Assembly (NCBI GenBank): GCA_949747725.1
Contig: CATKFJ010000128.1
Coordinates: forward strand, 1 to 10,246
Reading direction: 5' to 3'
Source: an uncultured bacterium
Lineage (GTDB): Bacteria; Bacillota; Clostridia; Christensenellales; Pumilibacteraceae
DNA: 10,246 bases
In this document: one piece after another, positions 1-6,780 of the stretch
Numbering within the stretch: position 1 is the first letter of the stretch
Layout: every line of letters starts with the position of its first letter
Notes under the pieces: model-generated
The model's database searches: none
What the model was told of the DNA's origin: nothing
Seen by the model: only the letters and a program-made list of their open reading frames with translations
Program-made: the position numbers and the translations under genes

Positions 1-31
1 AAAGCTCTCGAACATATCGTTCGAGAGCTTT
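1..31. terminator. Perfect 13-bp hairpin, probable bidirectional terminator
   Basis: The first 13 bases pair without mismatch with bases 19-31 around a five-base ATATC loop. The stem begins AAAGCTC and ends GAGCTTTT, so either strand reads a stable stem running into a short T tract. It lies about 70 bp past the last possible stop of the leftward helicase-loader gene, which fits a terminator for that operon and perhaps for a convergent gene left of the window. The T tract is short on the plus strand (four T) and runs out of the window on the minus strand, so strength cannot be judged. Confidence 0.7.
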
Positions 32-101
32 TGTCCTTGCTTGAAAGTATAACTCTTAATAATTTAGTTTTTTAATTCCCTATGGGAAGTGCGCATTATG
101 G

Positions 102-158
102 CTATTGTTTTTTTGTTCGCAGATTTGCAGCAGCTACGATAAACAGATTGTCAACTCT
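102..158 (-). other. In-frame 3' remnant of the helicase-loader gene behind a TAA stop
   Basis: Directly after the TAA that ends the helicase loader, the same frame stays open for 18 codons, reading RVDNLFIVAAANLRTKKQ, and then ends in TAG at 104-102. A hydrophobic strand followed by an Asn-Leu-Arg and a basic end is what I would expect at the C-terminus of DnaC/DnaI-like ATPases, which usually carry one more beta strand after the arginine motif. The stop is one base away from Lys (AAA), Gln (CAA) or Glu (GAA). An 18-codon open stretch alone would be common by chance; the residue pattern is the argument. It may be a nonsense mutation, a readthrough site or a sequence error. Confidence 0.5.
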
Positions 159-992
159 TTAATCGCACCGTCGCGAGAATATAGCTTCGCCGTAACGGGA
201 AAGCAGGGCGTCGGGGGTAAGGTTGGTGGAAACTACGGTATATTTCTTTCTCAGCCAACGTTCGTTTATTACGGAGTACAAATATTCGCGCGTCACGTTT
301 TTAAGCATCGCCTCCGTGCCGAGGTCGTCTATGCACAGCACGTCGCAGTCGAGCATTGGCGTAAACAGATCCACATAATCGTCTATCGCAAACTGAGTGT
401 GATAGTCTTTTGCGCGCTTTACGAATTCGAACGCGCTTATAGTGACCGCCGCCGCGCCGCGTTGCATTAGTTCGGTCGCTATAGCGGATTCGAGAATCGT
501 TTTTCCCGTTCCCGACGAACCGACGATAACAAAAAAAGGTTTATCGCCGTCGGGGAAAGAATTTATAAAATTTTCAGCTGCGTCGTATAGTTTTTTAAGA
601 GTTTTCGGCGCAGTGGATCTTGCCGATCCGAAATCGGCGAGCGGAAGCGTAAGGTTGTCCGAATTGGACGTGATCACGTTTTTTATAACGCAACCGCAAT
701 ATCTGCCGTTTACATAACCGCTGTCCTTGCATTTATCGCAACGGCAGGGCGGTTCTATATCGGACTTTTTAAGTCCGGCTTTTTTTGCCGCAGCCGCCAA
801 GCTGTCGCGCGCCGCAGTGAGTTCGTTAGGCAATCTTTGCGCGTTTTTTATCGCCTCGTCTTGATATTTGACGTATGCAGAGTGCAATTCAGCATTACAG
901 CTGAGCGCATTGCGCCACACTTCGAGCCCGGCGTCGAGGTCTGCTCTCCGACGGTCGGTTATATTTTTTACCGCGCGTTTATAATCTATCAT
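159..992 (-). CDS. dnaC: DnaC/DnaI-like replicative helicase loader ATPase (C-terminus apparently truncated)
   Basis: A 277-residue AAA+ ATPase of the DnaC/DnaI type, which loads the replicative helicase onto DNA at origins and at restart sites. An N-terminal helical part (1-80) leads into a cysteine cluster C83, C85, C88, C99, C101, matching the zinc-binding N-domain of Firmicutes loaders. The AAA+ core follows: Walker A GSSGTGKT at 158-165, Walker B VLCIDDLGTE at 218-227, sensor-1 VVSTNL at 253-258, and the arginine-containing RYGEAIFSRR at 266-275. The protein stops at D277, only a few residues after that motif, and the same frame continues in a family-like way past the stop (102-158). The ATG shares its A with the TAA of the upstream dnaD-like gene (TAATG), and GGGAG lies about 10 bases before it, so translation is coupled. 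The family call is firm; whether the shortened protein works is unknown. The symbol could equally be dnaI. Confidence 0.88.
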   Translation of the reverse strand: MIDYKRAVKNITDRRRADLDAGLEVWRNALSCNAELHSAYVKYQDEAIKNAQRLPNELTAARDSLAAAAKKAGLKKSDIEPPCRCDKCKDSGYVNGRYCGCVIKNVITSNSDNLTLPLADFGSARSTAPKTLKKLYDAAENFINSFPDGDKPFFVIVGSSGTGKTILESAIATELMQRGAAAVTISAFEFVKRAKDYHTQFAIDDYVDLFTPMLDCDVLCIDDLGTEAMLKNVTREYLYSVINERWLRKKYTVVSTNLTPDALLSRYGEAIFSRRCD

Positions 993-2419
993 TATTCGTC
1001 GTCTCCCGTTATTCGAGTAAACATGGAGTTCAAGTCGTCGGCGGACATGCGTTCGTAAACGACGCGACCCTTATCGGCATCGGTTTGCGGCGCGTCCGCA
1101 GTTCTGTCGGCGACGGCGGTTACGGCGCCCGTCACCGTCTTTATATCGGCGTTCGCCCAATCGCGCAAAAGCTTATTCATGTATGCAAGCGGATTTTCTT
1201 TGCCTACGGCAAGCGAGCAGGCGTAATCGATAAGATCTTCGGGCGAACCGAATTTTTCGGTCCAATTAGCGTAATACGCGCGGTGAACGTCTTTTACCGC
1301 GCCTTTAACGCCGAGAGTTTTGAACAGTTTTTCTATTTCGCCGTCATAACGGTTTTCGTGTTCGAGATTTTTAACGATTTCTTTTTCGGTAGTGCGGCCG
1401 TTGGCAAAGTAGTCGCGCAATACTGCGTCGAGATCGCCGAGTCGTTTAAGCCCGTTGCGCATACAGTAGTCGGCTGCGGCAAGTATAGCGTTCGGTTCGA
1501 AACCCATACCCAACCACGGGTTTATATAAGTGGAAATTTCGTAATCGACGTTTTCGAGATAAATGCCGAGTATCTTGTTCACCGACTTCGCGAGCTTGTA
1601 TACCTGTTTGCGCTCCTCTTCGTATTTATCCACGATATCGACGGAAAATAAACCGAGATCGTGATATTGCTTGAGTTTTATATCGAGCACCGGCGCTCCG
1701 CCGCGCTTGACGTACGCCGCCGCGTGAACGATAAATTCCTGTTCGAATTTATATTCGGTACGCCATTTTTTATATAATTGCACCGATTCGTGATCGACTT
1801 TCTTGCCCATAACGGACATAACTTCGCTGAGACCTTTATAATAAACGCCGTATTCGTCCAACCGATCGCCTACCGCGTCGGCGGTGCGGTAACCGTCCTG
1901 CGCAAGATTGCGCGCAACGGCGAGAATATACTGACATGAAACGTTGGCGCCTTTAAGATCGACGCAGTATTTTATGATAAGCACCATGGCTTGCCATTCG
2001 AGATTGAGCTTTTCCATGAGCGCGTAATACTCGTTGTACTCGTTGGGCGCGATCTGGCGTTCGGATATGTACAGTTGGGCTTGACGGTTGAATTCACCGT
2101 ATTTGTCGACATCGAATTTTTTGATTTTCGGTCGAGCGGTGCGCGGCGAAAAATAGCAGATCTCGTCGCCCAACCGCGACATAAGTCCTTGGTCCGTCCA
2201 ATATTCTATTGCGGTTTCTACGGTCGTGATATCGAGATCGAGCCGTCGCGCAAGCCTATCGAGGCTGTCGTCCTTATCGCCCTTACGCGCGGCAAGCGAA
2301 AGCCCGTAAAGATAAACCTTTACGTAATCGCCGTCGGCGTACGGCATGTACTCGACTATAAATTTATTTTCGACGGTAATAGCGCCGTCAAGACTTGCTT
2401 CCGACGACAGTTTAAACAT
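992..2419 (-). CDS. dnaD: DnaD domain replication initiation / primosome protein
   Basis: A 475-residue DnaD-domain protein, a DNA-remodelling factor that works with the helicase loader at replication initiation and restart in Firmicutes. The N-terminus (about 1-95) is the DnaD N-terminal winged-helix region: it opens FKLSSE, passes through EYMPYADGDYVKVYLYGL, and has a helix-turn-helix-like segment at about 52-80. Behind it lie helical modules that I read as DnaD_b-like at about 110-180, 285-345 and 380-428, with a possible degenerate one at 210-265. The last ends in YMNKLLRDWANADIKT (413-428), the typical end of this domain. The tail from about 430 is low-complexity and acidic. The start has TGAGG 10 bases upstream and lies about 73 bases from the TSS of the proposed leftward promoter. 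The stop overlaps the loader start by one base, the usual clostridial dnaD-dnaC order. The exact paralogue (DnaD or a DnaB-like primosome protein) is not settled. Confidence 0.88.
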   Translation of the reverse strand: MFKLSSEASLDGAITVENKFIVEYMPYADGDYVKVYLYGLSLAARKGDKDDSLDRLARRLDLDITTVETAIEYWTDQGLMSRLGDEICYFSPRTARPKIKKFDVDKYGEFNRQAQLYISERQIAPNEYNEYYALMEKLNLEWQAMVLIIKYCVDLKGANVSCQYILAVARNLAQDGYRTADAVGDRLDEYGVYYKGLSEVMSVMGKKVDHESVQLYKKWRTEYKFEQEFIVHAAAYVKRGGAPVLDIKLKQYHDLGLFSVDIVDKYEEERKQVYKLAKSVNKILGIYLENVDYEISTYINPWLGMGFEPNAILAAADYCMRNGLKRLGDLDAVLRDYFANGRTTEKEIVKNLEHENRYDGEIEKLFKTLGVKGAVKDVHRAYYANWTEKFGSPEDLIDYACSLAVGKENPLAYMNKLLRDWANADIKTVTGAVTAVADRTADAPQTDADKGRVVYERMSADDLNSMFTRITGDDE

Positions 2420-2439
2420 GGTTATGAAGCCTCATTTGC

Positions 2440-2468
2440 TTGAATATTTATGCTGAAAGTATTATAAT
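2440..2468 (+). promoter_or_regulatory. Sigma-A-type promoter for sbcDC
   Basis: TTGAAT at 2440-2445 and a perfect TATAAT at 2463-2468 are separated by 17 bp, the ideal spacing. Transcription would start near 2475, giving sbcD a leader of about 90 bases with GGAGAAG at 2549-2555, ten bases before the ATG. The promoter overlaps the leader of the leftward dnaD transcript. This is inferred from sequence only. Confidence 0.62.
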
Positions 2469-2534
2469 AAACAGTTGTAAAGTATAAAACTTGTATTTAT
2501 GATACCACTAAATCGTAAGTTTTTCAACTGTTTA
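2468..2534. repeat. Inverted repeat TAAACAGTTG / CAACTGTTTA in the divergent intergenic region
   Basis: Two perfect 10-base arms, 2468-2477 and 2525-2534, lie in opposite orientation, 57 bp from arm to arm. The left arm covers the end of the rightward -10 box and its start site; the right arm overlaps the leftward -35 box. This would suit a regulator bound at two half-sites with looping, or two separate operator half-sites. The arms are short and AT-rich, so chance is possible. Confidence 0.35.
2499..2527 (-). promoter_or_regulatory. Sigma-A-type promoter for the dnaD-dnaC operon
   Basis: On the minus strand TTGAAA (plus positions 2522-2527) and TATCAT (2499-2504) are spaced by exactly 17 bp. 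Transcription would start near 2492 and run left, with a leader of about 73 bases and TGAGG ten bases before the dnaD-like ATG. This promoter faces the sbcDC promoter, and the two start sites are about 17 bp past each other, so the RNA 5' ends would be complementary. A second minus-strand TATAAT at 2466-2461 has no good -35 box. Confidence 0.58.
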
Positions 2535-2565
2535 AGATAAAATTGCGCGGAGAAGAAATTTAAAA

Positions 2566-3777
2566 ATGAAAATCCTACACACTGCCGACCTGCACTTGGG
2601 AAAAAAGTTGAATAAAGCGATGCGACTCGACGAGCAATGCGCCGTTATAAAGGAACTCGGCGAGATCGCCGACGCGGAGGACATCGACGTAATAATCATT
2701 GCCGGAGATATTTTCGACGCGTCCGTTCCGCCGGCAGAGGCGGAGCGCGTGTTTTACCGCAGCATACTCACGCTTGCGGAACACGGCAGGGCGGTTGTCG
2801 CGCTTGCCGGCAACCATGACGACGAAAAACGCATGTGCGCCGCAAAACCGCTTGCCGACTTGCAGGGCATAGTGCTTGCCGGAGAGATGGACTATTCGGC
2901 GCTCGGCGCGGAAACGCTGTCCGATCCCACGCCGCCGCCGTCGCTGTACGCGCTTGCGGACGCAGCCGACTATCTTCAGAAACAGCGCATCAAAATAACG
3001 GGGCGCTACGGCGGCATTACCGTTACAAAAGGCGAAGAAAAGACCAATATCGCGCTTGTGCCGTATCCGTCCGAGGGGCGGTTGTCGCGCTGGTTCGAAC
3101 AGGACTATAAGATAGCGTACGACGAACGCGTTAAGCTGGCGATAGATAAGGCGTGCGAATTTTTCGACGATAACTATAATATTCTGTGTACGCATTTGTT
3201 TTTGACCAAAAACGAAAACAGCGACGCGTTGGGCGGACTTGTGGCGTTGCCCGTGACCGTTTTGCCCGAAAAAGCCGATTACGTTGCGCTCGGGCATGTG
3301 CATAAACACCTAAGGATAAGCAAATCTCCGCTTGCAGAATACAGCGGTTCGCCGCTCCAATACGCATACGACGAGGGGCGCAATAAATCGGTCAATATTA
3401 TAGATACGGCAAAGCGAACTGTCACGCAAACCGTACTCAGATCGGGCAAAAAACTGACGGAAACGGAAGCGGATAACTTCGAAGAGTGTATGGCGCGGCT
3501 CGATTTCTTTAAAACCGATTACGTGCGGTTGCTGTACAGCGGCGAACCGCTTACCAAGACAGAAACGGCGCAGATCCGCGCGCACGAGGCTTTTAACGAT
3601 CTTGCGGTAACGGCAACGATTAGGAACGATAAATCGATAGAGCGGCGCGCGCACTTAAGCGACGAAGAGATATTCGAGCTTTATTATAAAGCGCACAATA
3701 AAGACGTTTCGCCGTCGGCGGAGCTAAAAGCTGCGTTCGTCGAACTTATGGAGGAAATAAAAAATGAAACCCGTTAA
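2566..3777 (+). CDS. sbcD: SbcD exonuclease subunit (Mre11-type nuclease)
   Basis: A 403-residue calcineurin-like metallophosphoesterase, the Mre11-type nuclease subunit of SbcCD, which opens hairpin and protein-blocked DNA ends in double-strand break repair. All metal-binding motifs of the fold are visible: D8-x-H10 in HTADLHLGKK, GDIFD with D48, GNHD at 82-85, H210 in CTHLF, and GHVH at 243-246. GSPLQYAYDE at 261-270 is the family block that leads to the capping domain, and the remaining residues form the C-terminal capping and SbcC-contact region. Length is close to the usual 380-410. GGAGAAG lies ten bases before the chosen ATG, and the protein begins with the typical MKILHTADLHLG. The 3' end overlaps sbcC by 14 bp, so the two subunits are translationally coupled. 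Confidence 0.97.
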   Translation: MKILHTADLHLGKKLNKAMRLDEQCAVIKELGEIADAEDIDVIIIAGDIFDASVPPAEAERVFYRSILTLAEHGRAVVALAGNHDDEKRMCAAKPLADLQGIVLAGEMDYSALGAETLSDPTPPPSLYALADAADYLQKQRIKITGRYGGITVTKGEEKTNIALVPYPSEGRLSRWFEQDYKIAYDERVKLAIDKACEFFDDNYNILCTHLFLTKNENSDALGGLVALPVTVLPEKADYVALGHVHKHLRISKSPLAEYSGSPLQYAYDEGRNKSVNIIDTAKRTVTQTVLRSGKKLTETEADNFEECMARLDFFKTDYVRLLYSGEPLTKTETAQIRAHEAFNDLAVTATIRNDKSIERRAHLSDEEIFELYYKAHNKDVSPSAELKAAFVELMEEIKNETR

Positions 3778-6511
3778 GCTTGTTATCGAGGGAGTAAATT
3801 CGTTTACCGACGCGCAAACGCTCGATTTCGAGGCGGCGGGGCGCAGTAATCTGTTTTGCATAAGCGGAAAAACGGGCGCCGGTAAGACCACGATATTCGA
3901 TAGCATCATGCTTGCGCTGTACGGAAAAAGCAGTAAAGGCAATCTTGCCGACGTTGTAAACCTTTCGCGCATGAGCGCGCGCGTAACGCTCGATTTTATT
4001 TCGGACGGAAATTTTTATTCGGTAGACAGAACTATAAAATGCAGGTTCGAAAAAAATTCGAACGGCGAAAAAACGGACAAGCGTCTTGCCGTCAGCGATT
4101 GCACGCTTTACCGCAACGGCGAACCTTTAGCAAAAGGCGAGGACGCGACGGCGCTCATAACCGATATTGTCGGGCTTGAGGCGACCGAATTCAAAAACGT
4201 GTACTTGCTCGAGCAGGGCGAATATGCGGAGTTTTTAAAAAAACCGCCGCAGCGCCAGCTCGAGGCGGTGGGCAAGATATTTTCGCTTATGCGGTTCGGC
4301 GACGTATTTAAGCTCGCCGGCGAACGCGCGCGCATAGAAGAAGCTCAAGCCGCGACGTCGATGAGCGTAATAACCGCGCTCGGCGACGTTACGCCCGATA
4401 AGCTTGCCGCGGAAACTAAAGCGCTCGCGGCGTTAAAAGCCAAAACGACGAATCTCGTAAAGGACGCGCAGTCCAAGCGCGCGGAGATCGCCGCGCTCGA
4501 AAAGGCGCGCGACGAATTCCTTGCCGTGCGCGAAAAGCAGAACGCGGTGCGTACGCTCATGCTTCAGCTGGACGAAGCCGGCAAAAACAGATTTACGGCG
4601 GAACAGGAGCTTGCGGAGTTCGAAAAAACGATTGACGGCGCCGCGGCGGAACGGCTGAACGCATTGCGCGAAAAATTGAACGAACTCAGTAAACTGAACG
4701 CCATAGACCGCGAATACGCGTCGGCTATGAAAGACGTCGACGTTAAAGTGCGCGAGCAAGCCGAAAAAACGGAACTGACCCGAAAAGCGGACGAGCAGTA
4801 TAAAATTCTCGAAAAGACGAAAAAAGACGACGAACTCGCGTTAAACGCCAAACTCGATGAGTTTATCTCCGTAGCGCAGTCAACGGGGATCACCCAAACT
4901 TTGAAAACCGCGGTCGCCAAGCTGTCTGCGGACGGGCGAACCGCCGCCGACATAGCGGAAACGATATACGCGCTATCGGGCGAGTACGGTAAGGCGAAAG
5001 AGCTTGCGAAAGCGGCGGCGGAACGCAAGGATAAAAACGATAAAAACGATGTCGCCGCAAAAAAACAGCTCGAAATAATAGATACATACAATCAAAACCT
5101 GACGGTGATCGCCGCGCAAAAGCAAGCCGCCGAAAACAAAACGACGGAAACGCAGAACGCGCTTGTTGCCGCGCAGGTTTGTTCGCATGCGGCGGCGGTG
5201 CGCGCGGAATTGCACGAAGGCGACCGTTGTCCCGTGTGCGGCGGCGTTTACGACGGACGCGCGGCGGACGGCGACGGCGATGTGGACGCGCGAAAAGCGG
5301 ACTGCGAAAAGGCGGCGGAAGAACTAAAAAATATAACCGAAAAACAGTCTGAATTAAATAAACATTGCGACAGAGCAAAGACCGAATACGAGCACATAAT
5401 AAAAGAAATAAATGACGGAAAAAAAGAGTTCGACGAGCTTAATGCCAAACTCGATGTGCTCGGCGTCGATGCGAAAAAATACGAAAAAATGCTTGAAATT
5501 TTGAATGAAAGCAAGATTTTGAGCGAAAAAGCGGCAATTTCTTCAAATCGCGCGAGCGAGCAACTGCCTAAGATCGCCGCGCTGAAAGCGGAAGCGAACG
5601 CGGCGAAACGCGCAATCGCCGACGCATCCGCCAAGGCGGAAAAATTAAAAGCCGAGCTTAAAGACAATTGCGGAAAAACGGACGAATTTATTTCCAAAAT
5701 AAAATCTTCGATTTCCGCGCTCGACGCCCGAATAAAAGAAACGGAAGACAGGCGCAAAAAATTGTCGGGCAATGTGGACGCCGCTATCGCAACGGCAAAA
5801 GCGGTACAAACGTCGCTCGACGCGGCTAAGGCGGTTTGCCCCGTGGATATGCCGCCGTTCGACGAGGAAGGGTATGCAGAAAAACGCGAAGAAGCCGAGC
5901 GTATAAATAAGCATATTGCCGAAAACGAAAAAGATATAGCCGTAAAGGAACTCGAGGTAAAAACGCTCGGCGAACAGTGCAAAACGCTTGCCGACAGAAT
6001 GAGCGAATATGCATTGCACAATAAAAAGGCGGCGGTGTATAATAATATAGCCGAACTTACAAAAGGCAAAAAAATGCTCAATTTCGTCGCGGCGGAATAT
6101 ATTTCCGAGTTTACGGCAGCGGCAAGCGAAATATTGAGCGAGCTGTCCGACGGTAAATATACCATGCTGTACGACAATACGAACGGGTTTCTTGTATCCG
6201 ACTACCTAAACGGCGGAAAACCGCGCAAAACCGATACGCTGTCGGGCGGCGAACTGTTTCTTGCGTCGCTGTCCGTGTCCATCGCGATAGCGCGAACGCA
6301 AAGCAACGGCAATAACGCGTTCTTTTTCCTCGACGAAGGGTTCGGCACTCTCGACGACGATCTTATCGATACCGTTTACGACGCGCTCGAGGCGCTGTCC
6401 AAAGACTGCCTTGTGGGCGTTATAACGCATTCGGGCGCGCTAATCGACAGAATGCCGTCGCGCGTGGAAGTGATAGAGGCTAACGACGTAACGGGCAGTA
6501 GGATAGTGTGA
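3764..6511 (+). CDS. sbcC: SbcC ATPase subunit (Rad50-type SMC-like)
   Basis: A 915-residue Rad50-like ABC ATPase, partner of SbcD. The N-terminal half-ATPase has Walker A GKTGAGKTT at 35-43 and a Q-loop at Q151 in YLLEQGEYAEFL. Two long coiled-coil stretches rich in Lys, Glu and Ala (about 175-475 and 515-770) flank the zinc hook CPVC (C489, C492). The C-terminal half-ATPase has the signature LSGGE at 826-830, Walker B FFFLDEGFGTLD with D857 and E858, and the H-loop H889 in VITHSG. It is somewhat shorter than the roughly 1050 residues of the E. coli protein, by loss of coiled-coil length; all catalytic motifs are intact. GGAGG at 3750-3754 inside sbcD sits nine bases before the ATG. An Asp/Gly-rich stretch follows the hook (about 496-508). 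A repeat element begins two bases after the stop but has not altered the C-terminus. Confidence 0.96.
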   Translation: MKPVKLVIEGVNSFTDAQTLDFEAAGRSNLFCISGKTGAGKTTIFDSIMLALYGKSSKGNLADVVNLSRMSARVTLDFISDGNFYSVDRTIKCRFEKNSNGEKTDKRLAVSDCTLYRNGEPLAKGEDATALITDIVGLEATEFKNVYLLEQGEYAEFLKKPPQRQLEAVGKIFSLMRFGDVFKLAGERARIEEAQAATSMSVITALGDVTPDKLAAETKALAALKAKTTNLVKDAQSKRAEIAALEKARDEFLAVREKQNAVRTLMLQLDEAGKNRFTAEQELAEFEKTIDGAAAERLNALREKLNELSKLNAIDREYASAMKDVDVKVREQAEKTELTRKADEQYKILEKTKKDDELALNAKLDEFISVAQSTGITQTLKTAVAKLSADGRTAADIAETIYALSGEYGKAKELAKAAAERKDKNDKNDVAAKKQLEIIDTYNQNLTVIAAQKQAAENKTTETQNALVAAQVCSHAAAVRAELHEGDRCPVCGGVYDGRAADGDGDVDARKADCEKAAEELKNITEKQSELNKHCDRAKTEYEHIIKEINDGKKEFDELNAKLDVLGVDAKKYEKMLEILNESKILSEKAAISSNRASEQLPKIAALKAEANAAKRAIADASAKAEKLKAELKDNCGKTDEFISKIKSSISALDARIKETEDRRKKLSGNVDAAIATAKAVQTSLDAAKAVCPVDMPPFDEEGYAEKREEAERINKHIAENEKDIAVKELEVKTLGEQCKTLADRMSEYALHNKKAAVYNNIAELTKGKKMLNFVAAEYISEFTAAASEILSELSDGKYTMLYDNTNGFLVSDYLNGGKPRKTDTLSGGELFLASLSVSIAIARTQSNGNNAFFFLDEGFGTLDDDLIDTVYDALEALSKDCLVGVITHSGALIDRMPSRVEVIEANDVTGSRIV

Positions 6512-6512
6512 T

Positions 6513-6655
6513 AATTCGGAATTCGGAATTAGGAATTCGGAATTATAGATCCCTCGACTACGCTCGGGATGACATGGTTTGGACTTGTCATTTCGACCGA
6601 AGTGAGCGCAAGCGAACGCAGCGGAGAAATCTTCCTATTACTAATTCCGAATTAC
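6513..6655. repeat. Palindromic dispersed-repeat (REP/MITE-like) element between sbcC and the lipid operon
   Basis: The core, 6547-6632, starts AGAT and ends ATCT and folds back on itself: CTCG and CGCTCGGGATGACA on the left face TGTCATTTCGACCGAAG on the right, with ATGACA/TGTCAT (6569-6574, 6586-6591) closing an 11-base loop. It is bracketed by a perfect 13-base inverted pair, AATTCGGAATTAG at 6520-6532 and CTAATTCCGAATT at 6641-6653. The left flank contains three tandem copies of a GGAATTC/GGAATTA unit. From memory, near-identical TGTCATTTCGACCGAA and CTACGCTCGGGATGACA strings recur as dispersed non-coding repeats in many bacterial genomes; I could not check this. The core may fold in RNA, but it lacks a T tract, so it is a poor intrinsic terminator. 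No transposase is present. Confidence 0.75.
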
Positions 6656-6688
6656 TTTCAATCATTAGATTTCGGTTAGAGAAAATGT

Positions 6689-6723
6689 TTAAACGGGGTA
6701 ACCGCTTGACTAAAACCGTTTAA
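6689..6723. repeat. Inverted repeat TTAAACGG / CCGTTTAA over the lipid-operon promoter
   Basis: Perfect 8-base arms at 6689-6696 and 6716-6723 are separated by 19 bp. The gap contains the -35 box (6706-6711), and the right arm lies in the promoter spacer. This position is typical of an operator where a dimeric repressor would block RNA polymerase. No known regulator site is recognised. Confidence 0.4.
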
Positions 6724-6735
6724 TTGTGATATGAT
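6706..6735 (+). promoter_or_regulatory. Sigma-A-type promoter with extended -10 for the lipid operon
   Basis: TTGACT at 6706-6711 and TATGAT at 6730-6735 are 18 bp apart, and TGA immediately before the -10 box makes an extended -10. Transcription would start near 6742, leaving a leader of about 39 bases. GGGAAAG at 6764-6770 is a moderate ribosome binding site about ten bases before the ATG at 6781. This is one of the best promoter matches in the window. Confidence 0.72.
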
Positions 6736-6780
6736 TATTCAAATTGGGCATACTCCCAAAACGGGAAAGAATTTTTTATT

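Noticed and set aside
10..22. CGAAC-ATATC-GTTCG resembles a Firmicutes LexA box
   Set aside because: The gap is five bases rather than the four of CGAAC-N4-GTTCG, and the sequence is the apex of a 13-bp hairpin next to a gene end, which a terminator explains better.
76..88. TTCCC-TAT-GGGAA small hairpin after the helicase-loader remnant
   Set aside because: The stem is only five pairs with a three-base loop and no T tract on either strand, so it is a weak terminator candidate compared with the hairpin at 1-31.
5035..5049. Tandem GATAAAAAC units in sbcC
   Set aside because: Two copies that encode Asp-Lys-Asn inside the coiled coil; ordinary low-complexity coding sequence.
5248..6177. Long open frame of 309 codons antisense to sbcC
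   Set aside because: It is Ser/Ala/Phe-rich, lies wholly opposite intact sbcC codons and results from their codon bias; no family is recognised.
6508..6723. 71-codon open frame spanning the end of sbcC and the repeat element
   Set aside because: Its codons fall in the palindromic repeat; it has no ribosome binding site and the peptide is repeat-derived.
6744..6759. TTGGG-CATACT-CCCAA hairpin in the leader of the flippase gene
   Set aside because: A five-pair stem in a leader of about 39 bases is too small for a riboswitch or attenuator, and no T tract follows.
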